Positions 47,560 to 55,776 of a stretch of 64,000 nucleotides of DNA are shown in pieces. Positions within the stretch are counted from its first letter, which is position 1, and the number at the start of each line of letters is the position of its first letter. The notes under the pieces are model-generated. The model was not told where the DNA came from, searched no databases, and saw only the letters and a list, made by a program, of their open reading frames with translations. Location of the stretch: assembly GCF_900115745.1 (NCBI RefSeq), contig NZ_FOXP01000007.1:62001-126000 (forward strand), given 5' to 3'. The translations under genes were made by a program, and so were the position numbers. The stretch is from Sphingomonas rubra. Lineage in GTDB: Bacteria; Pseudomonadota; Alphaproteobacteria; Sphingomonadales; Sphingomonadaceae.

Positions 47560-47737
47560 GAGACCTCTGCGAAACTCCTCGAAGGGCAATTCTTCTTCGT
47601 CACCCCGGACCTTTCGACAGGCTCAAGACAGGCTTGATCCGGGGTCCATGGCGCCGCGAAATCAACAGCTTATTGGTTTGCGGCACGGTGGATGCCGGAA
47701 CAAGTCCGGCATGACGAAGGAGTTTCGCAGAGGTCTT
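47560..47737. mobile_element. MITE-like element, copy 1
   Basis: 178 bases bounded by perfect 19-base terminal inverted repeats, AGACCTCTGCGAAACTCCT (47561-47579) and its inverse (47718-47736). It has no coding capacity. It sits in a family-A repeat, with GCGAAGGC to the left (47552-47559) and GCGAGGGC to the right (47738-47745), which look like an 8-base target duplication with one change. The interior (CGCGAAATCAACAGCTTATT and flanking) is shared, inverted, with the copy at 54133-54311. Confidence 0.85.
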
Positions 47738-47740
47738 GCG

Positions 47741-47828
47741 AGGGCCGGGGTCCAGCTGTGAGATGCGAACGGTCGGTCGTTGCGCCTCTTCCACGACCTT
47801 CCCGACTGGACCCCGGCCTTCGCCGGGG
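47741..47828. repeat. Family-A palindromic repeat
   Basis: Arms near GGGCCGGGGTCCAG (left) and CTGGACCCCGGCCTTCGCCG (47806 onward). It directly adjoins MITE copy 1, whose right flank shares its left arm. Confidence 0.85.
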
Positions 47829-48072
47829 TGGAAAACTGCCGAATGTGTCCTGGGCGTCCTTTTCTCTCGTCAGGAGAGAGGGAGCCGTAATCGGGCCTGC
47901 GGGTGATCGCTCGTCCGGCGAGGTGGTGTCGGGGCGGGGCGGGTGTCGGCGCGCTCCAGCCGGTGACGGCGTGAGCATGGTCCGCGGTCGGCGGGCGCTT
48001 GAAAGCGGCGATGCCGGGCCCTAGCTGCTCTTCCGCGGCGACCACGTTCCCGCCCCGTCATGGGTATCAAGA

Positions 48073-48102
48073 CCGGGACGGCCCGGCGGCTCTCGTGAGG
48101 AG
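48073..48102 (+). promoter_or_regulatory. Possible half of a guanidine-II (mini-ykkC) riboswitch before sugE
   Basis: CCGGG-ACGG-CCCGG (48073-48086) is a five-base stem with an ACGR-type tetraloop, followed after nine bases by the GAGGAGG ribosome site of the Gdx/SugE gene. The guanidine-II class has two such hairpins; only one is recognisable here. The association with a guanidinium exporter is what makes it notable. Confidence 0.35.
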
Positions 48103-48108
48103 GCTGTC

Positions 48109-48426
48109 GTGGCGTGGATCGTGTTGGTGGTGGCCGGGTTGTTCGAAGTGGTCTGGGCGTCGGCGATGAAGCAGTCGCATGGCTTCACGCGGCCGTGGCC
48201 GACCGTCGTGATGATCGTCGGCATGCTCGTCAGCTTCGGGCTGCTGTCTTGGTCGATGCGGACGCTGCCGCTGGGGACGGCCTATACCGTGTGGACGGGA
48301 ATCGGCGGGATCGGGGCGTTCGCGGTCGGCGTGCTGGTGCTGGGCGAGGCGCTGTCGCCCGCGCGGCTGATGGCGGCGGGGCTGATCGTCGGCGGGCTGG
48401 TGCTGATGAAACTGGCGACGCCGTGA
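48109..48426 (+). CDS. sugE: Guanidinium exporter, SMR family (Gdx/SugE)
   Basis: A 105-residue protein with four transmembrane helices and the conserved Glu13 (MAWIVLVVAGLFEVVWASAM). The segment KQSHGFTRPWPT after TM1 and LPLGTAYTVWTGIGGIGAF are the SugE/Gdx signatures rather than those of EmrE. It works as an antiparallel dimer exporting guanidinium in exchange for protons. The GTG start has a strong GAGGAGG ribosome site. It is followed after 19 bases by a small membrane protein gene on the same strand. Confidence 0.93.
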   Translation: MAWIVLVVAGLFEVVWASAMKQSHGFTRPWPTVVMIVGMLVSFGLLSWSMRTLPLGTAYTVWTGIGGIGAFAVGVLVLGEALSPARLMAAGLIVGGLVLMKLATP

Positions 48427-48445
48427 CGTCGATCAAGGAGACGAG

Positions 48446-48697
48446 ATGGCTCTGCCAGACGTGATCGGCCTGCTCGGCGTGGCCGCCTATATCAGCGCCT
48501 ATGCCCTGCTCCAGCTGGAGAAACTGGGGAGCAGCGATACCCGCTACCTGGTGCTGAACGGATTGGGATCGGGGCTGATCCTAGTGTCGCTGTTCTACAG
48601 CTTCAACCTGCCGTCGTTCATCACCCAGGCGCTGTGGCTGGTGTTCACGGTGGTCGGCGTCGTGCGGGCGCGGGGCAAGGCGCGCGCGGGCGGGTAG
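48446..48697 (+). CDS. CBU_0592-like small membrane protein
   Basis: An 83-residue protein with three hydrophobic segments (VIGLLGVAAYISAYALLQL, YLVLNGLGSGLILVSLFY, ITQALWLVFTVVGVVRAR). The LNGLGSGLILVSLFYSFNLPSFITQALW stretch is typical of this widespread family of unknown function. It has an AAGGAGA ribosome site and probably shares the sugE transcript. Confidence 0.85.
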   Translation: MALPDVIGLLGVAAYISAYALLQLEKLGSSDTRYLVLNGLGSGLILVSLFYSFNLPSFITQALWLVFTVVGVVRARGKARAGG

Positions 48698-48715
48698 ATT
48701 CTACGGCATCGCGGG

Positions 48716-49453
48716 TCAGCGTGCGCGCATGCCCGCGCTGGTCCAGTCGAAGCGGATGCGGACCCAGGCGCCGATCATCGGCTTGCCGCCCATGCGCGGC
48801 GGCAGGATGCGGAACTGCCACGCGGCCTGGCGCATCGCGCGGGCGAGGCCGGAGCCGGGCGGTCCCTCGCCGAGCGTCCGGCAGTTCTCCACCTGATTGT
48901 CGGGGATGGTGCGGCACGCGATCATCGCCCAGCTGTCGGCCGGGACGCCGCGCGGCAGATAGCCGTTGAGCTCGGCGTCGCGCGGCTCGCGTTCCCATTC
49001 GGCGCCGTAGAGCCGCTCGCCACCGGGCCCCGCGCCGGGGCCGTAGGCGGCGACGCTGTCGGCCTGGTGGCGGTCGGGCGACGCTTCCCCCGCCTGACGC
49101 GGTACGGTGCCGAGGTCGAAGTCGAGCGCCAGCATCCCCGGCGTGGTCGCGACCGGCGGTGCGGGGATCGGCGAGGGGGTGGGAACGCGGAGCGGCGGTG
49201 CCGGCCGCGGGGTGCTGCTGCTGCGCCGTTCGGCCTCGGCGGCGCGGGTGGCCGCGGGGGCGGCCGCCGCGCCGGGGGCGGGGGCGACGTCGAAGGTGGT
49301 GAGCGTCGGCTCGTCCGTGCTCGGGGTCCAGGAAGGGCCGAGATGGAGCAGCAGCCAGGCGAGCAGCAGGTGCGCGGCGACCGTCAGCGCGATCGCGGTC
49401 GCGCGCCGCCGCGGGCTGCGGTCACCGTACCGGGAAGAGGAGACCGCGGGCAT
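48716..49453 (-). CDS. TonB-like energy-transducer protein
   Basis: A 245-residue protein with one N-terminal transmembrane helix (about 19-38, AIALTVAAHLLLAWLLLHLG), a long Pro/Ala-rich periplasmic region (about 50-110) and a C-terminal domain with a TonB-C-like pattern (GSGLARAMRQAAWQFRILPP, then IGAWVRIRFDW). The architecture matches TonB, but the C-terminal domain contains two cysteines and differs from classical TonB, so its partner is uncertain. No exbB or exbD is adjacent. Confidence 0.75.
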   Translation of the reverse strand: MPAVSSSRYGDRSPRRRATAIALTVAAHLLLAWLLLHLGPSWTPSTDEPTLTTFDVAPAPGAAAAPAATRAAEAERRSSSTPRPAPPLRVPTPSPIPAPPVATTPGMLALDFDLGTVPRQAGEASPDRHQADSVAAYGPGAGPGGERLYGAEWEREPRDAELNGYLPRGVPADSWAMIACRTIPDNQVENCRTLGEGPPGSGLARAMRQAAWQFRILPPRMGGKPMIGAWVRIRFDWTSAGMRAR

Positions 49454-49489
49454 CGGCGCGGTGTTAGAACATCGATGCCCGCGGCGAAA

Positions 49490-50674
49490 TCAGGAAGCGA
49501 GCGACCGGTCGATCTGCACCGGCTGGACCTGCGCGTAGGGCATCACCAGCGTGCCGTCCGGGGCGGCGGTGTAGGTCGTCTGGGTGGGATAGGGGATGCT
49601 GATCTTCTCCGCGGCGAAGCGGCGGATGACGCCGACCATCGCCTTGTCGCGCGTGGCGTGCGCCGTCGGCCAATCGTCGCCCGGCACGTCGAACTGGACC
49701 ACGAAGTCGAGCGAGGAGGCGCCGAAGCTCTCGAACGAGGCGCGCGCGACCGTGCCGCCGGCCTCCTCGAACACTTCGCGCAGCATCTGCGGCACGCGTT
49801 CCAGCGTGTCGGGCGGCGTCTCGTAGGCGACGCCGATCGTCAGCGTGACGCGGATGTGATCGCGATTGGAGATGTTCTGGATCTCCTTGTCGAGCAGCTG
49901 GCGGTTGGAGATGATGCGGATCTCGCCGCCGAACGATCGGATGCGCGTGGATTTCAGGCCGATCCCCTCGATCACGCCCAGCGTCTGGTCGTACTGGACC
50001 TTGTCGCCGCGGCGAAAGGGGCGGTCGAAGATGATCGCGAGCGCGGCGAACAGGTCCGCGAAGATGCCCTGGGCGGCGAGGCCGATGGCGATGCCGCCGA
50101 CGCCGAGCCCCGCGACCAGGCCGGTCACGTTGACGCCGAGATTGTCGAGCACCACGACCAGCGCGATCGCGAACAGCGCGAAGGTGACGAGCAGGCGGAT
50201 CAGCCCCATCGCCGACAACAGCGCCTCGCCCTGATAGTTCTGCGCCTGGGTGCGGTGCTCGATCGCGCCCAGCACGATCTCCCGCACCCAGATCGCCGCC
50301 TGGAACACGGACGCGATGGTCCACAGGAAATTGACGGTGGTCCCGATCTGGTCGGGCGCGCCCGCGTAGCCGACGACCAGCTTGATCGACAGCATCAGGA
50401 TGAAGAAATTGTTGGTCCTGACCAGCGCCCGGCCGATGATCGAGAACCAGCCCGCGCGCCCGTCGGGATCGCGCGCGGCGAGACGGCCGGCGAAGCGTCG
50501 CGCGCTGTGCAGCGCGATCACGATCGTCGCGCCGATCGCGACGGCGATCAGGATCTGCAGCCAGTGCGTGTGGAACCAGGCGATGCTGGCGGTGACCAGC
50601 CCCTGGGTCTGTCCGGTCAGGGCATCGGCGTCGAAGATGGGCGCGGCGGCGTTGCCGGCGGAGGCGTTGGACAT
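49490..50674 (-). CDS. Small-conductance mechanosensitive channel, MscS family
   Basis: A 394-residue membrane protein. Several N-terminal transmembrane helices are followed by the pore-lining TM3-like segment (VTGLVAGLGVGGIAIGLAAQGIFADLFAAL) and the beta domain (FDRPFRRGDKVQYDQTLGVIEGIGLKSTRIRSFGGE). The channel releases solutes on osmotic downshock. It begins six bases after the topoisomerase IB gene on the same strand, so the two are probably co-transcribed. Confidence 0.93.
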   Translation of the reverse strand: MSNASAGNAAAPIFDADALTGQTQGLVTASIAWFHTHWLQILIAVAIGATIVIALHSARRFAGRLAARDPDGRAGWFSIIGRALVRTNNFFILMLSIKLVVGYAGAPDQIGTTVNFLWTIASVFQAAIWVREIVLGAIEHRTQAQNYQGEALLSAMGLIRLLVTFALFAIALVVVLDNLGVNVTGLVAGLGVGGIAIGLAAQGIFADLFAALAIIFDRPFRRGDKVQYDQTLGVIEGIGLKSTRIRSFGGEIRIISNRQLLDKEIQNISNRDHIRVTLTIGVAYETPPDTLERVPQMLREVFEEAGGTVARASFESFGASSLDFVVQFDVPGDDWPTAHATRDKAMVGVIRRFAAEKISIPYPTQTTYTAAPDGTLVMPYAQVQPVQIDRSLAS

Positions 50675-50680
50675 GAGGGG

Positions 50681-51694
50681 TCAGGCGGCTTTCTTGCGGC
50701 TGGTTTCTAGAACGGGCTGGATGCTTTCCAGAAAGGCGATCAGCCCGCGCTCCTCGCGCGACAGGTAGCGGTTCTTGCGCGGCAGCTTGACGCTGCGGCG
50801 GAACGCGGACTGCCCCTTCTTGACCAGCGCGATCAGCGAGGGGTGGACGTAGCTCTTGCGCGCGATCGCGGGCGTGTTGCCGAGGCGGGCGACGACGGGT
50901 TCCAGCATCGCCTTGAGGCTCAAATCCGCCTCCGCGCCCGCCAGCGCCTCGAACGCGCAGACGCTGGCGGCGAAGGTGCGGAAGTTCTTGGCGGTGAAGT
51001 CGGTGCCGCTGGCACGCTTGATATAGTCGTTGACGTCCGACGAGGTCACGGGCTGCGCTTCCCCCCGCTCGTCGAGCCAGGCGAAGAGGTGCTGCTCGTC
51101 CAGGTCCTGCATCTTGCGCACGGTGGAGGCGAGCGAGCGGTCGGTGATCCTGAGGTTGCGGACCTTGCCCGACTTGCCCTTGTACTGGAGCTTCAGCGTG
51201 GCGCCCTTCACCTCGCCATGGCGTTTGCGCAGGGTGGTCGCGCCGAAGCTGTTGTTGGCCTCCGCATAGGCCTCGTTGCCGACGCGGATGTCGCCGCCGT
51301 CGAGCAGGCGGACGACCGCGGCGATGGCGCGGTCCTTGGACAAGGTGCGTCGGCGCAGGTCCGCCTCGACCTGTTTGCGGATCTTGGGCAGCGCGTGGCC
51401 GAAATCGGCGCAGCGTTCGTACTTGGCCGCCTCCTGCGCCTCGCGGAAGTCGGGGTGGTAGCGATATTGCTTGCGGCCCTTGTCGTCCCAGCCGACCGCC
51501 TGGATGTGGCCATTGGCGCGCGGGCAGTACCAGGCGTCGGTATAGGCGGGGGGCAGGCCGACCGCGTTGAGCCGGTCGATCTCGTCGCGATCGGTGATCC
51601 GATCGCCCTTGGCGTCGTGATAGGCCCAGCCATTGCGTACCTTGGTGCGGGTGATCCCCGGCTTGGAATCGTCGCAGTACACGATCTTGGGCAT
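50681..51694 (-). CDS. DNA topoisomerase IB
   Basis: A 337-residue bacterial type IB enzyme that relaxes supercoils by transient 3'-phosphotyrosine cleavage. Features: GWAYHDAKGDRITDRDEIDRLNAVGLPPAYTDAWYCP (N-terminal domain), GNEAYAEANNSFGATTLRKRHG (first catalytic Arg region), TAKNFRTFAAS (Arg), and the nucleophile Y282 in ARKSYVHPS. Length is usual for the poxvirus-like bacterial group. Start at 51694 (MPKIVYCD). Upstream is a divergent small membrane protein gene. Confidence 0.95.
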   Translation of the reverse strand: MPKIVYCDDSKPGITRTKVRNGWAYHDAKGDRITDRDEIDRLNAVGLPPAYTDAWYCPRANGHIQAVGWDDKGRKQYRYHPDFREAQEAAKYERCADFGHALPKIRKQVEADLRRRTLSKDRAIAAVVRLLDGGDIRVGNEAYAEANNSFGATTLRKRHGEVKGATLKLQYKGKSGKVRNLRITDRSLASTVRKMQDLDEQHLFAWLDERGEAQPVTSSDVNDYIKRASGTDFTAKNFRTFAASVCAFEALAGAEADLSLKAMLEPVVARLGNTPAIARKSYVHPSLIALVKKGQSAFRRSVKLPRKNRYLSREERGLIAFLESIQPVLETSRKKAA

Positions 51695-51859
51695 CTTACC
51701 GGTCGGGCTCCGCTGGAGTTCTTTCAAGCCAATGCGTGGCCCCTGGCGTTCGTTCCGGTGCGGCGCCGTCGGACGGCAGGTGCGTAACGGCGCGTCGAAT
51801 TTTCGCCGTTACGCCCGCGTTAACCAGCGGCTAGGATGAGACGGTCACAGGACTTGTCG

Positions 51860-52471
51860 ATGGAACGACTCCCTCCCACCGGCCCGATCGCCTTTCCCTG
51901 GAGACGGGGAGGGCGGGCGATACTGCCGGTGTGGGGCGGCGTGCTGGGGGCCGTGGCGGGGATGGGGATCGTCCTGGCCTTGCCGGGCGAAGCGCTGGCG
52001 CGGCTGGTCGACGCCGGTGGCCTGATCGGTTGGCGGTCCGACGAGGCGGCGCGGGCGGCGGTCGCGGGCGTCGCCGCGCTGCTCGGCGGGGCGGTGGCCT
52101 GGTCGGTGCTGTTCCTGCTGTTCGGGCGCGGCGGGCCGTTTCACCGTGCCCCGGCGGGATCGGCGTCGAGGCGGCCGTCGGTGCGCCGTGCCGACGCGCA
52201 TCCGGATGCGCCGCCGCGCCATCCGATGGCCGCGGCCGAACTCGGCACGCCGCCGTCGCCGCCGCCACCGCCCGAGCGCGGGCTGCCCGACGATCTCGAC
52301 CAGCCGCTCGCCGCCTTCGATCCCGGCGCGATCCCGGCGGTGCCGCGAATGGCGGTGCGCCCGGTTGCGTCGGGCACGCACGGCCCCGCGCCGCTGCCGC
52401 GCAACGACGATCCGTCGCCCAGCATCGCCGCGCTGATCGACCGGGGAGCGCGCCGCCGCCTGCACGGGTAG
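51860..52471 (+). CDS. Hypothetical membrane protein with proline-rich tail, 203 aa
   Basis: Two hydrophobic segments (about 18-40, RAILPVWGGVLGAVAGMGIVLAL, and 65-90, VAGVAALLGGAVAWSVLFLLFG) are followed by a long Pro/Arg/Ala-rich cytoplasmic or periplasmic tail (PPSPPPPPERGLPDDLDQPLAAFDP) and a C-terminal SIAALIDRGARRRLHG. No known domain. An upstream ATG at 51836 would add eight residues. It lies between topoisomerase IB (divergent) and the MFS gene. Confidence 0.72.
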   Translation: MERLPPTGPIAFPWRRGGRAILPVWGGVLGAVAGMGIVLALPGEALARLVDAGGLIGWRSDEAARAAVAGVAALLGGAVAWSVLFLLFGRGGPFHRAPAGSASRRPSVRRADAHPDAPPRHPMAAAELGTPPSPPPPPERGLPDDLDQPLAAFDPGAIPAVPRMAVRPVASGTHGPAPLPRNDDPSPSIAALIDRGARRRLHG

Positions 52472-52536
52472 CGGGATAAGCGCTTGTTCGCGGGGGCGCG
52501 TCTGATACCCTCCGGGTCGACGACCGGGGAGGAAGC

Positions 52537-54093
52537 ATGGATACCGCCGCGCCACCGGCGACGCACGCGTCGCGCTATGCCTGGTACGTACTGGGCATCC
52601 TGTTCCTGGTGTACGTGCTGAACTTCGTCGACCGGCAGATCATCTCGATCCTGGCGGAGGACATCAAGCGCGACCTGCACTTGCGCGACGAGGACCTGGG
52701 CTTCCTGTACGGCACCGCGTTCGGCGTGTTCTACTCGCTGTTCGGCATTCCGCTCGGGCGTTTGGCGGACAATTGGCATCGCGGGCGGCTGATGGTGATC
52801 GGGCTGGCGCTGTGGTCGACCATGACGGCACTGTCCGGGCTGTCGCGGACCGGTGGGCATTTGGCGGCGGCGCGGATCGGCGTCGGCATCGGCGAGGCGA
52901 CGGCGAGCCCATCAGCCTATTCGCTGATCTCCGACTGGTTTCCCAAGCGGCTGCGCGCGACGGCGCTGTCGATCTACTCGGCCGGGCTCTACGTCGGCGG
53001 CGGCTGCTCGCTGTTCATCGGCGGGCTGATCGTGCAGAATTGGAACCGCGCCTATCCGGACGGCGGCCCATGGGGGCTGGCCGGCTGGCAGGCGGCGTTC
53101 CTGGCGGTCGGCCTGCCCGGACTGCTGGTGGCGGCGTGGATCGCGACGCTGCGCGAGCCGGTGCGCGGCGCGGTGGAGGGGCTGCCCCCGCCCGACCGGC
53201 ACCCGGCGCCCTTCGCCGAGTTCGGGCGCGAGCTGGTCACCATCGTGCCGCCGTTGACGCTGATCGGGGCGGCGCAAGGCGGGGCAAAGGCGCTGGCGGT
53301 CAACCTGCTGGCGCTGGGGCTGACGGTGGCGGCGGTCGCCGGGCTGGTCGCGATCGGCGAGCCGTGGCCGCAATGGACCGCGGTCGGCATCGGCGTCTAC
53401 GCGGTGTTCTCCTGGGGGTGCGCGCTGAGGCGCCGCGATCCCGCGACGTTCGCGCTGATCGTCGCGACGCCGGCGTTCGTGCTGACGGTGGTCGCGTACG
53501 GGCTGAACGCGTTCATGGCCTATGCGGCGAGCTTCTGGGCCGCGCCGTACGCGCTCAGGGTGCTGGGCGCGGCGCCGTCGAGCGCGGGATTCTTCCTGGG
53601 CGCGGCCGGCGCGCTGGGCGGCTTCGTCGGCGTGACGCTGGGCGGCATCGTCGCGGACCGGCTGCGGCGGCGCAATCCGGCCGGGCGGCTGGTGGTGGTG
53701 ATCTTCGGTGCGGTGGTGCCGGTGCCCTTCCTGGTCGCGGGCTTCACCGCCACATCGACGGCGCTGCTCTATCCGATGCTGTTCCTGGCGCAGGTGACGG
53801 CGAGTTGCGCGCTGGGTGCGGCGGCGGCGACGACGCAGGACCTAGTGTTGCCGCGGATGCGGGGCACGGCGACCGCGACCTTCTTCATCGGCACGACGCT
53901 GCTGGGGCTGGCGCTGGGGCCGTATCTGGCGGGGCGCGTGTCGACGTTGTCGGGCAGCCTGTCGACGGGGATGCTGTCGCTGCTCGCCAGCGTGCCGATC
54001 ACGCTCGCCTGCGCGGTCGCCGCCTACCGGCTGGTCCCCGCCGCCGAGGTGTCGCGCGAGGCACGGGCGCGGGCGGTGGGAGAGGCGATCTAG
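52537..54093 (+). CDS. MFS transporter, Spns/spinster-like
   Basis: A 518-residue carrier with about 12 transmembrane helices. The N-terminal pattern YAWYVLGILFLVYVLNFVDRQIISILAEDIKRDLHLRDEDLGFLYGTAFGVFYSLFGIPLGRLAD is typical of the spinster-like MFS group in sphingomonads. The A-like motif GRLADNWHRGRL and GIGEATASPSAYSLISDWFPKRLRATA also fit. The substrate is unknown. A good ribosome site (GAGGAAG) precedes it. MITE copy 2 follows. Confidence 0.93.
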   Translation: MDTAAPPATHASRYAWYVLGILFLVYVLNFVDRQIISILAEDIKRDLHLRDEDLGFLYGTAFGVFYSLFGIPLGRLADNWHRGRLMVIGLALWSTMTALSGLSRTGGHLAAARIGVGIGEATASPSAYSLISDWFPKRLRATALSIYSAGLYVGGGCSLFIGGLIVQNWNRAYPDGGPWGLAGWQAAFLAVGLPGLLVAAWIATLREPVRGAVEGLPPPDRHPAPFAEFGRELVTIVPPLTLIGAAQGGAKALAVNLLALGLTVAAVAGLVAIGEPWPQWTAVGIGVYAVFSWGCALRRRDPATFALIVATPAFVLTVVAYGLNAFMAYAASFWAAPYALRVLGAAPSSAGFFLGAAGALGGFVGVTLGGIVADRLRRRNPAGRLVVVIFGAVVPVPFLVAGFTATSTALLYPMLFLAQVTASCALGAAAATTQDLVLPRMRGTATATFFIGTTLLGLALGPYLAGRVSTLSGSLSTGMLSLLASVPITLACAVAAYRLVPAAEVSREARARAVGEAI

Positions 54094-54132
54094 CACCGGT
54101 CGACGTTCACGTCTTGCCACCCCGGCCTTCGC

Positions 54133-54311
54133 GAGACCTCTGCGAAACTACTTCGTCATGCCGGACCCCTCGACAGAGCTCGGGAGAGCCTTGTTCCGGC
54201 ATCCACCGTGCCGCAAGCCAATAAGCTGTTGATTTCGCGGCACCATGGACCCCGGATCAAGTCCGGGGTGACGAAAGAAAAATGCTTTTGGAGGAGTTTC
54301 GCAGAGGTCTC
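54133..54311. mobile_element. MITE-like element, copy 2 (inverted relative to copy 1)
   Basis: 179 bases, ends GAGACCTCTGCGAAACT (54133-54149) and AGTTTCGCAGAGGTCTC (54295-54311), perfect inverse copies. It is flanked by a perfect 8-base direct repeat GCCTTCGC (54125-54132 and 54312-54319), the expected trace of transposition. The interior matches copy 1 in reverse orientation (for example CCAATAAGCTGTTGATTTCG). It is inserted in the same part of a family-A repeat as copy 1. Confidence 0.88.
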
Positions 54312-54397
54312 GCCTTCGCCGGGGTGGTAAGCCCTGGATAACGCGGCCTCTCGCTGGATGTCGATCGGCGTTAGAGTAGGATGACATCACCCTGACC

Positions 54398-54480
54398 CGT
54401 TCGTGCCGAGCGAAGTCGAAGCACAAGCCACAAGCCGCCCGCTCGCGGCCTGCCCTTCGACGTCGCTCAGGGCGAACGGC
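54398..54480. repeat. Family-D inverted repeat
   Basis: CGTTCGTGCCGAGCGAAGTC and GACGTCGCTCAGGGCGAACG are imperfect inverted arms, enclosing about 30 bases. A similar TCGAAGTCGAAG segment occurs near 38180. Confidence 0.8.
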
Positions 54481-54507
54481 GATGGGTCAATACCTTGTCA
54501 TCCCGCT

Positions 54508-55776
54508 CTAGGGAATGTTGCGCTGATCGGCCTCCACGCCTGCGCGGCGGACGCCGTCGAGCACGACCGGACCGCGTGAAGCCGCGGTCGGGGCGGGCGC
54601 GGGCGTGGCGGCGGGGGCCGGGGTCGCGGTGAGCAGGACCTGCTGGCGCATACACTCGCGCGAGGAGGCGCGGCGGACGGTGCGGCAATTCCACAGCGTA
54701 CGCTCCAGTCCGGCGGGCCGGTCGCGGAGATAGCTGAAGCTCATCGCGGCGACCTGGTCGGGGGAGAGCGGGACGGCGCTGGGGGTACGGGCGGCGCTGT
54801 CCCAGGCGGAGAAGCGGCAGTGCGGGCGGTCGCCGCAGGCGCGCATCGCCAGCGCGGGCCAGCCATCGGGTCCGAGGCCCGCGGGCAGGGTGACGAGGAA
54901 GGTGTCGGCATCGCCGGCGAGCGGCTTGGGATCGCCGGCGACGAGGGCGGCGGCCTCGTCCAGCGCCGCGTCCGCTTCCGCCAGTGCCGTGCCGTCGCGA
55001 TGCGCGTCGGAGAAGGGAGCAATCTTGGCGATCGTCGGCTCGGCGGTGACCGAGCGGCGGCTGAAGGCGGCGGGGGTGCCCCACCAGCCGCTCCAGCGGA
55101 AGAACAGGTGGCTGCCGACCTTGGCGATCTTGTCGAGGCTCGACTGCCAATAGGGCACGACCCAATCCGTGTGGTAGTGTGTCGCCGTGCCGACCGGGCG
55201 GTAGACCGCGCCCGCCAGCGCGTCGCCCGCGACCTTGCGCGCGGCGGCCCAGAGCGCGGGCGGCGGCGACCAGCGCGTCAGCGCGCCGTCGCAGGTGAAG
55301 GAGAACTGGCAGCCGGTGCGCCGTTCCTGCCCTTCGAACACGACACCGCATACAGAGCCGGGGAAGGCGGGGTGGCGGACGCGGTTGAGCACCACCTGTG
55401 CCACCGCGCGCTGCCCGGCGGGATCGGCGCCCGCCTCGTATAGCACGGCCGTGGCCAGGCAGTCGGTGGCGCGGGCGCGGTCCTCCGCACCGTCGGCGAG
55501 GCGGAAGGGGCGGGCGGGCGGATTGGGGCCGCGCACGAACGGCACGCCGGCGTTGAACACGCGTGCCTCGTCCGGCGGCAGGTCGACGAAGGCGACCGGC
55601 TCGACCGGCGGCACGACGCTGGCGGGCACGACGGCGTGACGGACCGGCGCGCGGGGCGCGCGGACGACCGGGGCGGGCGCGCGGAGCACCACGGCCGCGG
55701 GCAAGGCGAGCGATCCGGCGGCGATGGTGGCCAGGACCGCGGTGAGGCGCGGTCCCGGCGGGGCAGGCTGCGTCAC
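54508..55776 (-). CDS. Cell wall hydrolase (SleB-like)
   Basis: A 422-residue exported or membrane-anchored protein. The N-terminus has a hydrophobic anchor ([21 protein letters not shown]) and a Pro-rich linker. The hydrolase domain, about 130-245, shows [44 protein letters not shown] and [10 protein letters not shown], with the catalytic Glu in YEAG. The GTG start overlaps the cysK stop (GTGA). The C-terminal 180 residues are an extension with several cysteines ([15 protein letters not shown]) and an Ala/Pro tail. Confidence 0.9.
   Translation of the reverse strand: MTQPAPPGPRLTAVLATIAAGSLALPAAVVLRAPAPVVRAPRAPVRHAVVPASVVPPVEPVAFVDLPPDEARVFNAGVPFVRGPNPPARPFRLADGAEDRARATDCLATAVLYEAGADPAGQRAVAQVVLNRVRHPAFPGSVCGVVFEGQERRTGCQFSFTCDGALTRWSPPPALWAAARKVAGDALAGAVYRPVGTATHYHTDWVVPYWQSSLDKIAKVGSHLFFRWSGWWGTPAAFSRRSVTAEPTIAKIAPFSDAHRDGTALAEADAALDEAAALVAGDPKPLAGDADTFLVTLPAGLGPDGWPALAMRACGDRPHCRFSAWDSAARTPSAVPLSPDQVAAMSFSYLRDRPAGLERTLWNCRTVRRASSRECMRQQVLLTATPAPAATPAPAPTAASRGPVVLDGVRRAGVEADQRNIP

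Larger units (their letters stand above)
47464..48108. other. 645-base repeat-rich non-coding region
   Basis: No gene is supported. It holds family-A fragments, a MITE-like element (47560-47737), a complete family-A repeat (47741-47828), and from about 47.85 kb a stretch leading to sugE with a small hairpin before the ribosome site. Open frames here are shadows of the repeats. Confidence 0.75.
54094..54507. other. 414-base repeat-rich non-coding region
   Basis: No gene is supported. It contains family-A flanks, MITE copy 2 (54133-54311) and a family-D repeat (54398-54480). Confidence 0.75.

Noticed and set aside
47662..48045. Open frames in the region between putA and sugE
   Set aside because: They run through the MITE and the palindromic repeats and show no protein pattern.
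54148..54426. A 92-codon minus-strand frame downstream of the MFS gene
   Set aside because: It consists mostly of MITE copy 2 and repeat arms.
47464..54507. Defence island or integrative element between the two MITEs
   Set aside because: Genes there are ordinary chromosomal functions; no integrase, attachment site, restriction or toxin genes were seen.
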